DNA from: Pomacea canaliculata
Taxonomy: Eukaryota; Mollusca; Gastropoda; Architaenioglossa; Ampullariidae
Direction of reading: 5' to 3'
Assembly: GCF_003073045.1 (NCBI RefSeq)
Contig: NC_037600.1
Span: forward strand, 15,702,352-15,766,351
DNA length: 64,000 nt
Numbering within the stretch: the stretch's first letter is position 1; each line of letters starts with the position of its first letter. Both the position numbers and the translations under genes were made by a program. A model generated the notes under the pieces. That model was given only the letters and a program-made list of their open reading frames with translations, did not search any database and was not told the origin of the DNA. Shown piece by piece: positions 48,502-62,648 of the stretch.

Positions 48502-51500
48502 ATGCTGAAGGCACTGTTCTCCCCCGTCTGTGACCACGCGACTGCCGCTTGTCGCCCGCCATGTCTACATCTGACGTTACTGTCATCTGTACCGTCAAGG
48601 AAGAGGTCGTCAGATGGCGCTGCTACGTCAATTATACGAAGAGAGATGTCTGGAGATGTAGCAGGTGCCGAGACACCTTCCTTTCAATACTTCTGGCAGC
48701 CTGGTTCTGGCTTCTACGGCGAAAATCTCGGAAGACTCGCACAACCTTCGGTTGACATTTGTGAAGAAATTGTTTTATCTTATATCGGTACGTGAGTGAT
48801 ACGATTTTATCTCTTTTTTTAATATCGGTTTCCTGATTTTTAAAAAGTAACATGGGACATGCCGCCAATTTATGCACTTTATTTCTTGCTATTCCATTGT
48901 CGTGGCGCCAGCTCCCTCTCGGGTTTGGCTGTCGTCCGTCAAAAGTCCAGTCACCTGGCGTGTTTCATTACCTTCGCCAACCGTAGCGAGTATTCTGGCA
49001 TTGGTTTCCGTAGCATCTATTTTTTATATGGTAGAGTTGTTAGTCCTGCCACAACCTAATTTACCTCTAGGTGAGTAGTTGAGGTCTCCACCTTAGTCGA
49101 CTCTTACGACATGCCTGGCTGGATGGCGGGGACCCTATTCTTACAATGCTCGCAAGGCAAGCATACCCAGGGGTCCCACAGTATGCGATTGCCTTTCAGT
49201 ATAGACCATCGGCGTGCAGAAAATTTTTTCTTCTGCATTGTTATTTCTATTGTAAAAATTTAAAACGTAACTGGAAGCATTCAACTGGGATCTCAGTACA
49301 CTCGTATGCTTGGTTAAGACACCTGAGTGGCTAATAGACGGACCTCTAGCAATTCACTTTGACCACCAGAAAGTGTCTTCTGCACAATTTCGCTTTTTAA
49401 GCTTTTAAAATACATTTACAACTCTAAAACAAGGAAATACTTTCTTTCAAAAAAAACAAAAACACTCACGACACATGTCTATATATCACGTTTCATGTCT
49501 CTGTGGTTATCAAGAAACCATTTTTTTGTAGAATTTACTAACCACTGATCTCAATGAAACGTAACAGTCTGAAGTTGATTTTTCTATCTTCTAGACGCCG
49601 TGCCGGTGCCGTCACCAAAAGCGTGTTCACCCATGGTGACTATGGTACGTGCGATGGCCTCAGCTGTCTCTACGACTGATACAACAAGGTCATCGGTACA
49701 AGTTTCAAAGAAGTAGCGCAAAGGGGATGAGAGCAGTAATTGTCATCATTAATCAATGGTATTATATTTATGAAATCATATTTTTTATGGCTATATTTGT
49801 AAAACAAACGAAGAACTAACAAATACATGTCTTTGTAGTATTACTAAATAAACAGACTAATACGACGATTATTTATTTCTTCAGACCACTTGCAAAACAA
49901 ACATGGACCCGACCTGAAGATTCAGGTGTTGTACGAAGATCACGCATCCAACGACTACAACAGCCTCTTCAAAACTATTTACGGTAATTGTATTTATAGA
50001 GGGAGCACTAAGTCCCTCGTAACTTTTAACTATTTCTACAAACTTAACAGACGAATTCCCTTTCTCAAATTTTTCTAGCAATTTAACAGACGATATTATT
50101 TTGTTTCTCTGGTAGGTCAAACCTCGTACATGACCAAGTTCACCAACGTGTTCCCTCTGGTTTGTGGCACTAATTTCTACAAGCAGTGTGTACCTGACAA
50201 CACCTGTGACATCATCATGTCCTCATTCGCCACGATGTATTTGAGTAACGAGAGGTGGGTCATACAGAGCAGCACTTCATTAAAAAAAGCGTAAAAAAGC
50301 CCAAATCAACTGATGTCTGTTGCCGTGATATAGTCCTAGTTGCTGGCACGGCAAATAAACAAACAAACTGATGTCTAAAATATATAACCATCTTTGATCA
50401 AATACGATATTTTATTTCCTCCCCCCCCACCCCTCTGTCTCTCTTTCTTTCTCTTTCTTTCCCTTTCTTTCTCTCTCTTTCTCTCTGTAAGTTAGTTATT
50501 ACTATTATTTTGTATCGATGTTCACTGAAAGGTGTTTCTCATTACTTCTATTTGTTCCGTGTAAAGGTTCTCACACAAGCAGTAGATTAAGAACCGTTGT
50601 TAAAATTAATTAATACTTAATAATGTGGATGAAATCACTGTGTTTAGTTACGTGAGATGCTCCAATACAATGTTCCCCTGGCGGTCGACATCAAGCAGGA
50701 GTTGCGCGCTCACCGCGAGGCTTGGCAGCACGTGACTGGAGACGTTTCCTCCCTCCACAGAGCAGCAGAAACTCAAACAGGCGAGAGTAGGTGGAGTTAT
50801 GTGTCTGAACCATTTGGAAGATTATGTGCAGAGAGGAGTGAAGAGAAAAGAAAAAAAACTGATGTGGTAGGTCTCGTGATGTTCTCGTGTTTAAATGGAC
50901 GTCTTGTGTCTGACCGTTTGTGTGCGTCATTTGTCCACGTCACTTTGAAGCAGAAAATGACGTCACTCTTGAGAGAAAAGCAGGTTGCTCTCAAAAAGGC
51001 CAACTAAGGGGGAAAATAAAAGTCTTCGTCCGCCATCTTCTTTATAACTCTCTCAGTGACAATCCTCTGAACTTGTGCCTCTTCGATTCGATTCATCTAT
51101 AAATCTCTTCATCCTCATCCTCGTCGTCATCTGCGGGGGCTCGTCGAGCGTTGTGTGTGTGTGTGTGTGTGTGTAATAAGTCATGCTTACGCAAGGTAAG
51201 TGTAAGTTCGTCTATTACAATGATGCTATTGTGATAAAGATGACAATGATGATGTGGAGGAGGAAGGATGATGATCATTGGTGATGATGAGGAGTGAATG
51301 GATGGATGATGGTGGATGATGATGACGTACGTGCCACTGTATGACTAAATGGTAAATATGACTCAAATGTTTTGATGACACAATGACAGGAAGGGTAACG
51401 TTCAAAATGGGTGTGATAAACTGTGTAGACGTTAATATGCGTAACTGTGTCCATAACATTGTGACTAACGACAGGACAATAATATTAGAATAGGTGAGGG

Positions 51501-53399
51501 CATGGTGATTATAATAACATACATACATGTACATCTCACATATCAAAATAAAACTTCAACAATAATTTGAAGAAGCTATATATCTTTATATTGTCCTCTC
51601 CAGCAGGACTTCTTTCGATGTTCAGGCTGCCTAAACTCCTGGCGGAGCAACCCTCCACAGATCGAACCGCTTGACGCACCTACGCGTCTCGCTGAAAACT
51701 CACTTGGAGCGCGACACGCGAGAAGAAGCCGATTCCCAGACGAATATTGGACTTCTTTGATTTGAGCTGACAGAATTATACGTAGAAGGCATTAATTACA
51801 AAGAGTGTAATGAACAACAAATTATAAAATTCGCTGGGGTATTCTTGTTCTTTACATTTGTGTTATCATGCCATGTACAGTAACCGTAAAGTTAAATACT
51901 GCATCGAAACACAATAAGATACCTTGAACCAATCTATTTTCTGTTATTAGTCTGATCATCAGTCTATCTGAAACTGGCTTCGCTAAGCGATGTTCCAAAC
52001 CAAATCAGTGTATATTCTCCAAGAAAACATTAAAGACAACAAAATTGCAGAGTTTTCATTCTTCGGTAGAGCTTCTCGATGATGGAGTTTTGCTATTGTG
52101 TCCAATGATCAGTTCAGACTAAGAGCCCTCCTGAAGTAACTCTGTCCCAAACACTCTGATGTTGAGTAGAGAACCTAAATGGCATCCAAAGTCATTTATC
52201 ATGGAGACACGCTTATACGTTTTGTACCCTATAATGATTATATTGAGATTGAGATTGATTAAGATTATCACAGGAAACAGCTGAGGACAAAGTGAGCGAA
52301 TAATGAAAACACAAGAAACTTTGACAAGCGCGCCAGACACGATGTTTAGTAAGTATGACTTATCGAAGTAAATCTTTCACGAATCTTTACGAATTCAATA
52401 ATCTCTTAGAAAATTAGGATAAAAGAAACTGAATGAGTCGTTATGGAAGAGGATTCGTTAAACAATACTGAGAAGTATAACAATTTTCGATGCATGTTGT
52501 ATAAGAATCAGAAACATTAAGAAATGTGAAGACGAAGATCAAGATTACATGACTCTTTCAATTTTAATTTCTATGGAAAGGACCAGAGGTTCGTGCAACC
52601 TCTCTTCCGCGACACCTCGTTACGGACTTTACAAGAATCTAAAAGTCCTTTCGAGAATGCTCCATGTCTCCAGTCCGACAGGCTGGTCTCAACTTTTGGT
52701 AAAGGACCCACGGAGTTCACATTTCACTTGCCCTGTCCAAAACAAAACACTGTGCACCGACAAAAGCTCACAGACTGATTGTCAGGGAGTGTAATTTCAT
52801 GTTATCTCATTGACCTGACTAGCAAATCTCTGGAAAGATACCTACCATGAAAATTGGATTAAAATAATAAAATACAAATTATACCAGTAAAAATACGAAC
52901 TGATAATATGCCAGATATATGCACACCACCGAACTCTAAAACAGAAATATATTATGTTTGTATAACCGAACCAATGAAACCGTGTTTTGTTTTTGTGTTT
53001 GTCTTAGATATAAATATAAGACTGAACTAATCAAATCGGTCTTCGTGACGAGAAACAAATCATTAACGTGGCATTACTGAATTTTACCATATAGACTCTA
53101 AACTACAGCTACTCCAACATGTTAAGTGGTGGCATTATTTGACCAAAACGATACATCACACGCGGTGTGACCTCTTAGTTTGCACGAATGATGTTGCTCA
53201 ACTTTCTCTGCATCATTTGTCTCAGTCTTGCGATGAACGACTTCGAGAACACATTGAGAACACCCAATCTACCTGCGAGAATCATTACCCATAATCCGCG
53301 AACCGCCCAGCAGACTTCCATCAATCAATTGCTTGACTTGAACCCAGAACCTTTAGAAGACAGTAGTACGGATCCTTGTCTGCGCAGTCAACAAAATGA
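48502..53399 (+). pseudogene. SABATH-type methyltransferase copy P4, frame-disrupted
   Basis: Approximate exons: 48502..48787, 49595..49695, 49885..49983, 50116..50254, 50648..50781, 51604..51803, 52574..52780, 53185..53399. Exons 1, 3 and 4 are open and close to P2 and P3. Exon 2 is 101 bp against 99, with one lost and three gained bases. Exons 5-8 carry many one- and two-base indels although the DNA is still obviously the same (RDW..F, PFENA and AQKSK regions recognisable in pieces). Intron 4 lacks about 100 bp found in P2 and P3. Because introns show the same indel pattern, base-call error in this stretch is at least as likely as decay, so the true gene may be intact. Confidence 0.7.
48885..49192. 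repeat. P4-specific insertion in intron 1
   Basis: About 300 bp between TTTATTTCTTGC and TTGCCTTTCAGTATAGACC has no counterpart in P3 intron 1. It contains CTTAGTCGACTCTTACGACA followed by GGGGACCCTATTCTTAC, a motif resembling dispersed invertebrate repeats. No terminal repeats or target duplication could be fixed; class unknown. Confidence 0.4.
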
Positions 53400-56300
53400 C
53401 GGTAAATGAGTAAAACACCCTAATCTTTCCACTTGCTAAAGCCACATTCACTATTGTCAGAAAAAATTAAATGATCACGGTCGGCCAAGAATAAAAGGAC
53501 AATATTAAGGTAACCACTTATTCTAAAATAACAGAAAGTTAATGTCTTAAGGGAGAACTAGTGCTACAATACCATTAAACTACAATGCGATACATAGTTC
53601 TTAAACAGGAATTAAACTTACCATTCATGAGAAACCATTAACCCATGATAAATTCATTGACTTTCACGCTATTGGGACGATGTCTTTTTTTGCTGTACAC
53701 GGGGATGGTATTCTGGTTGTTCATATCTCTGTGTCAGGCACACTGTTCCTTCTCGCGTCTGGTAATCGTTTTACAGGGCCGCTGCTTGCCGTGATGTTAA
53801 CTGCTGTCTCCCATGTTGTCTACACGATCTCTGATGGAAGCAGCTGAGGCCCGACCCCGAAGTCCTGTGCAGATTCTGAGACGAATTTCAACAATTATGT
53901 CGTGTAGAGTCACACTATGAAAATGAAAAAAACTTAAACTAAAATAAGGCGTTAAAAATATTTAGTGAAAATGTCCCTAATAAATAAGAAAGTACTTATT
54001 AGTCCTTATGTGATTTGTAAAGTTGTTCACATTAATCTTTCTCCTCATAGTCCTGTCACAACATCTAGGGTTATACATAACTACTGCTGCGCTTTCAAAG
54101 GCCAGACTTTTCTGTCCCTCATCAAAAAAATGAGTCTCTCTCTCGGGGGGAACAGGCGAGAGTGAGGATACTTGACAAGCAGGCCTGACGAAACAGGAGG
54201 AGGTGCAGGAGGTCTGGAGTCCTAGGGTACCCGCCTGCAGTAGGGAAGTGGAGTTGACAGGTGTAGGGGCATCATTGGTTAAGTCAGACCTGGCAAACGC
54301 CGGCCGCGGAGCCGATCGGCCCGCCTCCTGTCTCTGACCGGCCCTGCCCCTGGCCGCCACAGTAAATATACCTATATATACATATTGGTAAAACTATTAG
54401 TCCGGCCCTCTAGAACCATCCCAGTTTCTCATCCGGCCCCTTGGGAAAATTAATTGCCCACCACTGGTTAAGGGGGACAGGAAAGCGACCGAAAAAAAAA
54501 ATCTGTAATAAAAGGAATAAAATGAGTGACAGATGACAGTACAAAAAAAAACATTTTTGCATGGTCCTTACAAAAGATTTCCAGTTCCTTATTTTCAGTG
54601 TGGTCAGACCTTTTTAGTAATATAACGGTGCGTTGTTTAGAAATTGTAGACTTAGTGCTTTGAGAAAAGTTTAAAATTATTCAGGAGGTTTCCGCAGGAC
54701 AGATACAGAAAAAATACATCGTAGTTAGGATTTTAGATTATTTATTATTTACGTTATTTGTTTGTTTAGTAAACAGTGGGCAGGACTTTACAGGCTACCA
54801 TTTTGTTATTTTGTGTGAAAGAGAACACGTAATTGTCTGAACCCCGCAAGTGTGTCCAAAGAGAGTGAGCGAGAGACACTACACTTGCGGTCGTGGACAC
54901 AAACAGTCAACCGTCGGATCCTCTTTTATTGCTTTGAGTGAGTCAAGAAGTGCATGCCGCCACACCCTCTTACACAATTTTTACCACGCCAAGGACCTTT
55001 TCAAACATTCTCACTAGTCGGAACCTTTGTTCCGTCTATTAAGCAAACAACACGACATTCACCTTTGCAGGTCACGTGTCTCTTCTTAACTCCCCTTCAT
55101 CCCCCCCCCCCCCCCCGTGCACTATTAGCGATTTTAGTTAAAGTGATCAGCGACACCACCCACTTCGCCCTCCTTTTAACGATGTACAACAAAAAATATC
55201 ATTTTGACGAAATGTGATTTACCCTTCAGACAGAAGACACATTCCCCGGAGCACTTAATATAACGGCACGAACCTTACTCCTTCCAATGCCACCATTAAA
55301 GACCAGACCAGGAATATAAAAACGGTCCACAAAAGTGATACCCGTGAAATCCTTTTGACGTCTGTCCGGTTTCCCTTTAGCTCTTTTAATTAGTTAATTA
55401 AATTGATTGTTGCATCGTTCCTAAGTATGTTGTAACTGACCATCTCAGGAACTGGGGTGCATTGTTTTAGTTTACTTACTAGGGTTATAACTCTTACTAC
55501 ACAGCATCAACATACACCTAGGAGGAAGAAACTAATATCAATAATAATATTTCACACAATTCTACTCCGTACACTACATATAAGCTCTTACTGATCACCC
55601 ATCCACTCCTAGTGTTCCCCACATAACAAACATCGAATGATCTTTATCTATCACCGACATTTCGCTACACATACAAAAAAAATTATTCTTTATTTAAAAA
55701 AAAACATTAAATACAATAACAATAAATGACTCTCTTAAGCAGTAGTTATCTCAAGTATTGTCCGCCATTAGTAGCCACACTCATGTCGTATTCGCAGCAC
55801 TACACGTACATATGTCAGCAATATGATGTTAAAATCGTCAGATACACTAATTAGTCCTGTGTAAGTTGTCTTACCACCAATTAGATACATATATATTGAT
55901 CAATGAGCCGTTTGTCAATTCTCGTCGCAATAATAAAACTAGAACACATCTCTAAGTCTACTTCTATCCTGTCGATATACTGTGAAATATATCTACCTCA
56001 ATACTGGCGAATGATCATTTTTTATTGATGCGGGCACTCAAGTTGTCAGTGTGCCTCATTCTCATTTCTTTGTTTTAATCATTGTGATGTGAATCATTTC
56101 ATTTATTCTTTGTTGAAATATGTGAGTGTAGAAGTTGTATGTCTCGTGTACAACATAATAACTAAATCTTGATCTTCATACTTTACATACTACATGACGT
56201 AGCGATGAGCTACAACTTCTACTTCAGCCCGACCTCCACGCTTCACTGCCCCAAACACACCTGCGCAGCCTACGTCCTGTCGCTAGTCGACCACTTCGCT

Positions 56301-58005
56301 GTCCTCGGTCACGAGCCCCGGTACTTACCCCCCATCGCCAGCGGCTACGCCGTCGCGCGTTCTCGCGTGTGTGCGTGCATCTCCATCCTACTATATGCGA
56401 TGTCCCAAACTACCATTGATATAACGTAATAAAATGATTTTTTAATTTATGTAGGCCTACCTAGAAGATGCGGATCCGTCCTGACTGTAGCTAGTAGACC
56501 CGTGTAGACTACCTTTGGTAAATGGTGTGTCATAACTAGAGCGGTGATATATGGCGCATGTGCATTTGCACTTAACGCGAGCACTCGGTAGAAAAAAGTT
56601 GCAGATGCAATGCGATATTTTTGAGAATGTGGTTAAGCTTCTAATGTCGCCATTGCGATTTGAGTGTAACGCGACTTACAAAGGTTCGTCTAGATATTTT
56701 TTTCTTTTGGCGGGGCGAGGAGGATTTGTAGTTTCGTCTGAAATTGTCTTTTTCCTGTGTAAACGTCGGTTCACTTTGAAGCTTTAACTTCTGATGAGCA
56801 TTTTAGAGTTATGGACAAGAAGAAATTGAGAAAGAAGCTACTAAAAAACATTTCAACTCTTTAAAACTGGTAAAAGAAGACATGCGGAATTATCAATTAT
56901 CAAATTCAAGGCAGGAAAACCATACACCCCTTGTCCACAGAAACTATTTGCGCCACCTTTCTCAACATCCGTGACACGTGTGAGCACATTGTAGCATCTT
57001 CGAACCTCAAACTGTTTGCATGGAAAGAAGCGAGACGAGACTGCGCTCGCCGAATAATACCGGACAAGTCGAAGCTCGTTCTTTCTCTAAAGTTTCTCGC
57101 ACGAGCAGTTACGGTCTTCACACACAGAGACTCCACCCTGCGTTCAGACTGCGAAAGACAGGGCATTGCAACAGTGCCATATTCCCTACCTGATCTACGG
57201 TGAGTGGGTCTATTAAAAACAATTCTTTCAATTCTCTTTCGGAGAAGAAGAATAGATGCTTCTTACGACCGACAGTCAGTCAATGAATTTTTGCATCCGG
57301 TTGTCAATATTGATAGTTCAAAGTATCGTCTTGAGTTTTGCAGCAACAACACAAGAGTTGCTTTGACCAACCATGTGACTGGATTATCCTGATCCCATGT
57401 ACCTTGTCACTTGTTAATCATATCGCTCTCAGGAGCCGCTCAATTGAAAACAATGCTCGTGGCTTTCCATGGGCAGTGAGCTGAGTGGTTTTGTTTTGTT
57501 TTGTTTTGTTTTTTGTCAAATCATTTCCTTTCATAATCCTTTTCCCTTAACTTATAAAGCACGTGCCCCAAGGTAAGCAGCAGGACAGCGTGCGACAGTA
57601 GAGCAAAGAATACCAGCTGCACAAGGCACAATCACCTGTAATTAGCAGCTGCAGTGTCACACCAACCTCTTTTTCCAGCATCTCATAATACTACAAGTTC
57701 CTACATTGTAAGCCCCTCTCCAACAATTACTCACGTTCTTATTCCCCCACTACGTGAAAAAATACCTGCTTGTAAAAGCAGAATTATTATCAAAAATAGT
57801 AACAAGGATGAATCAGCGAGCTCTGTTACATGTACAGCGCCAATACGCCCACATAGTAGCATAATATCATTCGCAAGTTTTTACTTGCAGCGGTTTGCTT
57901 TCCTGTTCAGACGGCAGACGATTTCAACAAGCGCTCCTTTACATAACCTTGAGTGAGTGTTCAGTGCAGTTAATGTCGCTCTCTTCACACCTGAAGGCCC
58001 TGTAA
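53400..58005. other. P4-P5 intergenic region with upstream module of P5
   Basis: A degraded copy of 45.2-48.5 kb: downstream block near 54.61 kb, hAT-like fragment near 55.74 kb, module start GATCCGTCCTGACTGTAGCT near 56470, CCTGATCTACG|GTGAGTGG with GT near 57200, CTTATAAAGCACGTGCCCC near 57553, acceptor-like TTTCCTGTTCAG ending 57910. Small indels are dense. A separate hAT insertion is at 54.3 kb. Confidence 0.5.
54285..54466. mobile_element. second copy of the 41.4 kb hAT-like element
   Basis: It starts CAGACCTGGCAAACGCCGGC, shares CCTCCTGTCTCTGACCGGCC and CCCCTTGGGAAAATTAATTG with the first copy, and ends CCACCACTG. The flanks GGTTAAGT and GTTAAGGG share only GTTAAG, possibly blurred by sequence error. 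It sits at a different place in the duplicated unit, so it is an independent insertion. Confidence 0.7.
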
Positions 58006-61000
58006 ATGCTGAAGACTGTCTCCCCGTCTTGTGACCACGACTGCCGCCTTGTCGCCCGCCATGTCTACATCTGACGTCACTGTCATCTCTACCGTCAAGG
58101 AAGAGGCCGTCAGATGGCGCTGCTACTCAACGAACGAAAGAGAGATGTCTGTGGAGATGTAGCAGTGCGCAACACCTTCCTTGCAATACTTCTGCAGCCT
58201 GGTTCTGGCTTCCTACGCGAAAAATCTCGGAAGACAGACACAACCTGCCGTTACATTGAAGAATTCTTATCTTATATCGTACGTGAGTGATTTAATTTAA
58301 ATATTTAATATCGGTAGACTGATTTTTAAAAAATGTGACATGCGACATGTCACCCAATTATGCACATTATTCTTACAATGCTGCGCAGAGTGCCGTGTGT
58401 GTGTGTGTATAGACACCAGCGTTGTTCACGAAAGATTATAAAGCACATCTTGAACTAAACATACCAAGCACACAAAAAGATTGGACACATGGCCTAGTCA
58501 TGAACGACGTGTGTCGCCGTAGAATTTATTTCATGAATCAAGCCGAAAGGAATGATTTTCATGTAGCTGAAAGTTTCGATCACTTGTAACTCGTTTCATT
58601 TTTATTTCTTCCTTTAGTTTTGACCATCGAGTGCAGATAGTATAATTTTTTTCTTCTGCCCAGTGTTATTTTATTGTAACAACTTAAAAACTCAGTTGGA
58701 GATTCAACGGCGGATCTCACTACATTCGTCTAGGTTGGTAAAGACACCTGAGTGGCTATCAGACGACCTCGAGCAATTCATTGACCCATCGAAAGTGATT
58801 GTGTTGCCATATTTCTCTTTAGCTTTAAAATACAACTCTAAAACAAGGAAAGACTTTTTTCAAAACAACACACACACACGTTCCCATGTTGTCCTATATA
58901 TCATGTTTTATGTCTCTCTCGTTATCAGAAACCATTTTGTGGAATTATAATACTGACAGTATTTAACGGAACATATAGCCTGCTGTGATTGTTCTAGCTT
59001 CTAGACGCCGTGCCGTGCCTTACCAAAAGCGGTTCACCATGTGGACTTGAACGTGCGCAGGTAGGTCTCTACGACTGATTACACAAGGTCATCGGTAATA
59101 AAAAGTATGCAAAGTGGAATTTCTTCATTAATCAATGTATATATTATGAAATCATGTTTTTTATTTCCTAATTTGTAAAAAAAAAAAAAAACAGAATGAA
59201 ATAAATAATTAAGCAGACTGGTGACGAAGAAACTGAGAAATAAGTACTTGTCTTTGTAGTTTATTAAATAAACAGACTAATAACGATATTATTGCTTCAG
59301 ACCACTGTCGAAACAAACATGCCCGATCGAGATTCAGGTTACGAAGATCACGCATCCAACGAGCTACAACAGCCTCTTCAAACTATTTACGTAATTGTAT
59401 TCATAGGAGCGCACTAAGTCCCTCCGTAGCTTTGTTTTATCTTAACATACTTAACGTATTTCTACAAATTTAAAGATGAATTCCCTTATCTAAATTCTCA
59501 ATTTTCTACCAATTTAACAGACATATTTTTTGTTTCTCCTGGTAGCGCTCAAACTTCGTACATGACCAAGTTCACCAACGTGTTTCCCCTGGATGCTGCA
59601 CTAACTTCTTACAAGCAGTGTGTACTGACAAACCTTGACATTAATCATGTCCTCATTCGCCACGATTATTTGAGTAACGGATGGGTCGGACCACAGAACA
59701 CTTCATTTTAAAAGAAACGTAAAAAACCCCAAATCTGTAATGTCTATTGCCGTGCATATAGTCTAGGTTGCTGACACGCATTAAACCACAAATAAAACAA
59801 AACAAACTGATGTCTAACAACTATATAACCAGTTTGATCAAATACCGATATTTATTCCTCCTTTCTCTGTCTCTCTCTCTCTCTCCTCTCTCTCTTCTCT
59901 GTAAGTTAGTTATTACCATTATTTTTATCGATGTTTACATGGATATTTCAGTATTATTCTTTAATGAATCCTCACTTTACTCAATAAACGTTTTACTATT
60001 TTAGAAATGTTCACTGAAGTTTGTTTCTCATTTAATTTCTATTTGTCCGTCGTAAAGTTCTAAAGCAACGGTAGACTAAGACGTGTTTAAAATTAATGTA
60101 TACTCGATAATAATGAATAAGATCACTATGTTTAGTTAGTGATATGCTCCATTAGCCAATGTTCCCCTGGCGGTCGCATCAGAAGCGGAGCTGCGCGCTC
60201 ACCGCGAGGCGCAGCACGTGACTGCAGACGTTCCTCCTCCACAGAGCAGCAGAACTCAAAACCACAAGTGAGTAGGTGGATATACGTCGGTCGAAATCAT
60301 TGGAAGATTATGGGCAGAGAGAGTGAAGAAACGAAAGAAGCTGATTGTCTAGTGATCTTTTATGTCTTGTTGTCTCGTTACAATGTGTTTGTGTCTGACT
60401 CTACCCTGTGTCTGACGTCTATCTGCGTCTTTGTCCCACTCATTTGAAAGCAAGAAAATGACTCATATATAGAGCAAAAGCAGTTCTTCAAAATGGCCAA
60501 CTAAGAGGAAACAACCTCTTCGTCCTCCATCTTCTATAATTCTCTCAGTACAGCGCCTCTCAACTTGGCCTCTTCCATGTATCCATAAAATCTCTTCATC
60601 GTCAATTCCTCGTCGTTATCTGCGGGCTCGGTCGAGGTTCATTTTTGTGTGTGTGTAATACGTGTGCCTACGGAAGTAAGGTACGCTCGTCAATTACATC
60701 GATCTATGTGAAAGGATGAGAATGATGAAACAAGAGTAGGAGAATGGAATCGAATGATGAGGATTGTGATGATGAGGGTGGATAGATGATGTGGATGATG
60801 AGGACGGATGTCCACTGTATGTGAATATTGACTCAAATGACCATTGACAGAAAGCGTTAACGTTCAGATGGGTGTGATAAACTGTTGTAGACGCTAATAA
60901 CTGTGTCCATTCGATTGTGTCCAAACATTGTGACTAACGACAGGACAATAATTGTTAAAAACAGTGAGTAGGATCGCATTATAAAACATGCGTACATCAT

Positions 61001-62648
61001 CAACCAAATCAAATAAATCAAAACAATAATTCGAAGCAACTATATATATTGATATTGTGTTCTCCAGGTGGACTTCTTTCGATGTTCAGGCTGCTTAGAC
61101 TCCTGGACAAACCGTCCCCACAGACTCGAAATTTGGCCTACCCTCTCGCTGAAGTAGCGAGAAGAATGCGTCCAAGATATTTGACTTGCTTTGTTTGAGT
61201 TGGAAGAATTATAGTGAAGATTAATTACAAAAGTGAATAAAATTATAGAATATTTACATTATTCTATTTTACATTTGTCCATTAACAGTAAACTGAAAGT
61301 TTAGATACTGCATCCGAACACAATTAGATTAAACTTCAACCATCTATTTCTGTTATAGTCTGGTCATCAGTCGTATCTGAAATGGCTTCGCTAAGCGATG
61401 TTCCAAACCAAATCCATATTATGCTTACAAGAAACATTTAACAGAAAAATTGCAGTTTCATTCTCTAAGAGTTTATTTGTCCAGATCAGTTCACTAAAGA
61501 GCCCTCTGAAGTAACGTGTCCCCAAACATCGATGTCAGAGTAGAACCTAAATAGCAGCTCAAAGTCATTTATCAGTCATTAACTTATACATATGTAACCT
61601 ATAATGTTGTATTTGAATTGAAAAGATTATCATGGAAAAAGCTTATGAAAGATGAAGAAATGAAAAACAAGAAACCTTTGACAACGGCAGACACGAGTGA
61701 GTAAGTACGACTTTATCGAAGAGTAATCGAATCTTACGAATTCTAATAATCTCTTATTTAGGATAAAAAATAAACTGAATGATGTCTTTATGGAAGGGCC
61801 TTTGTTACACGAATACTGAGAAGTATTATCAATTTTTTTTCTTGGATTAAACCAAATGGTTTGTTATAAAAAGGGATTTCCAGAACCTTTAAAAGAATTG
61901 TGAAGGGGAAGAATTTCAAAAGGATGTTGGGAACATTTGGGGGGGGGGGGACCTCTTTTTTTTCCCCCAAAAAAAAAAATTTTTATTGTTTTTTTTTTTT
62001 TTAGGGGAAAAGGGGAGTTCCAGTCGTGCCCTCTTCCGCTGACATACCGAACTTACAGGAACTAAAAGCTCCTTTCGAAATCGCCCATTCTCCAGTCCGA
62101 CAGGCTGGCTTAACTTGTAGAGACCCACAAGAGTTTCTCACTCATTGCTCTGTCAAGAAACTATGGCGACAAAAGCTACAGACTGGTCAGAGTAAAAAAA
62201 TTTCCGCCGTCTCTTTTTACCTACAACATACTTCTCTGAAAGATTTTGTTGTTTTGTTGTTGGTTGTTTGTTTGTTTTGTTTTGTTTTGTTTTTTTTGTT
62301 GTTTTTTTTGAGATATTAAAAGATTGAAAAACTAAGTCAGATCGTATTTTGAATAAACAAACATATATGTGTTGTTATTGTCGTGAATGTTTACTTATTT
62401 GTTAAGTGGGTCCATATATTCTGCACGATGCGTTGACGGACAGAGTGATGTTTGCTCAACTTCTCGCAGAGCATTTTTATCTTGTGCTGATTGCGACTGT
62501 GAGAAACACCTGAGAAACACACGACCTGCTGAGAACACTGCCCAAATCCAACGCCTCCAGCAGACGTTCATTCAAAAAGTGCTGACTTGAACCCAAGAGG
62601 ACTTTCAAAGTGAATATTTGTGGTAATTCCGCTCACGAAGTCAAATGA
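58006..62648 (+). pseudogene. SABATH-type methyltransferase copy P5, heavily frame-disrupted
   Basis: Approximate exons by comparison with P2 and P3: 58006..58278, 59005..59094, 59301..59390, 59546..59681, 60136..60267, 61068..61232, 62005..62185, 62427..62648. All eight exons and most splice sites are recognisable, but every exon carries several one- or two-base gains or losses. Introns and flanks show the same. The stretch 61.84-62.01 kb holds long G, T, C and A runs absent from the paralogues. This pattern points to unpolished sequence; the underlying gene could be intact or broken. Confidence 0.65.
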
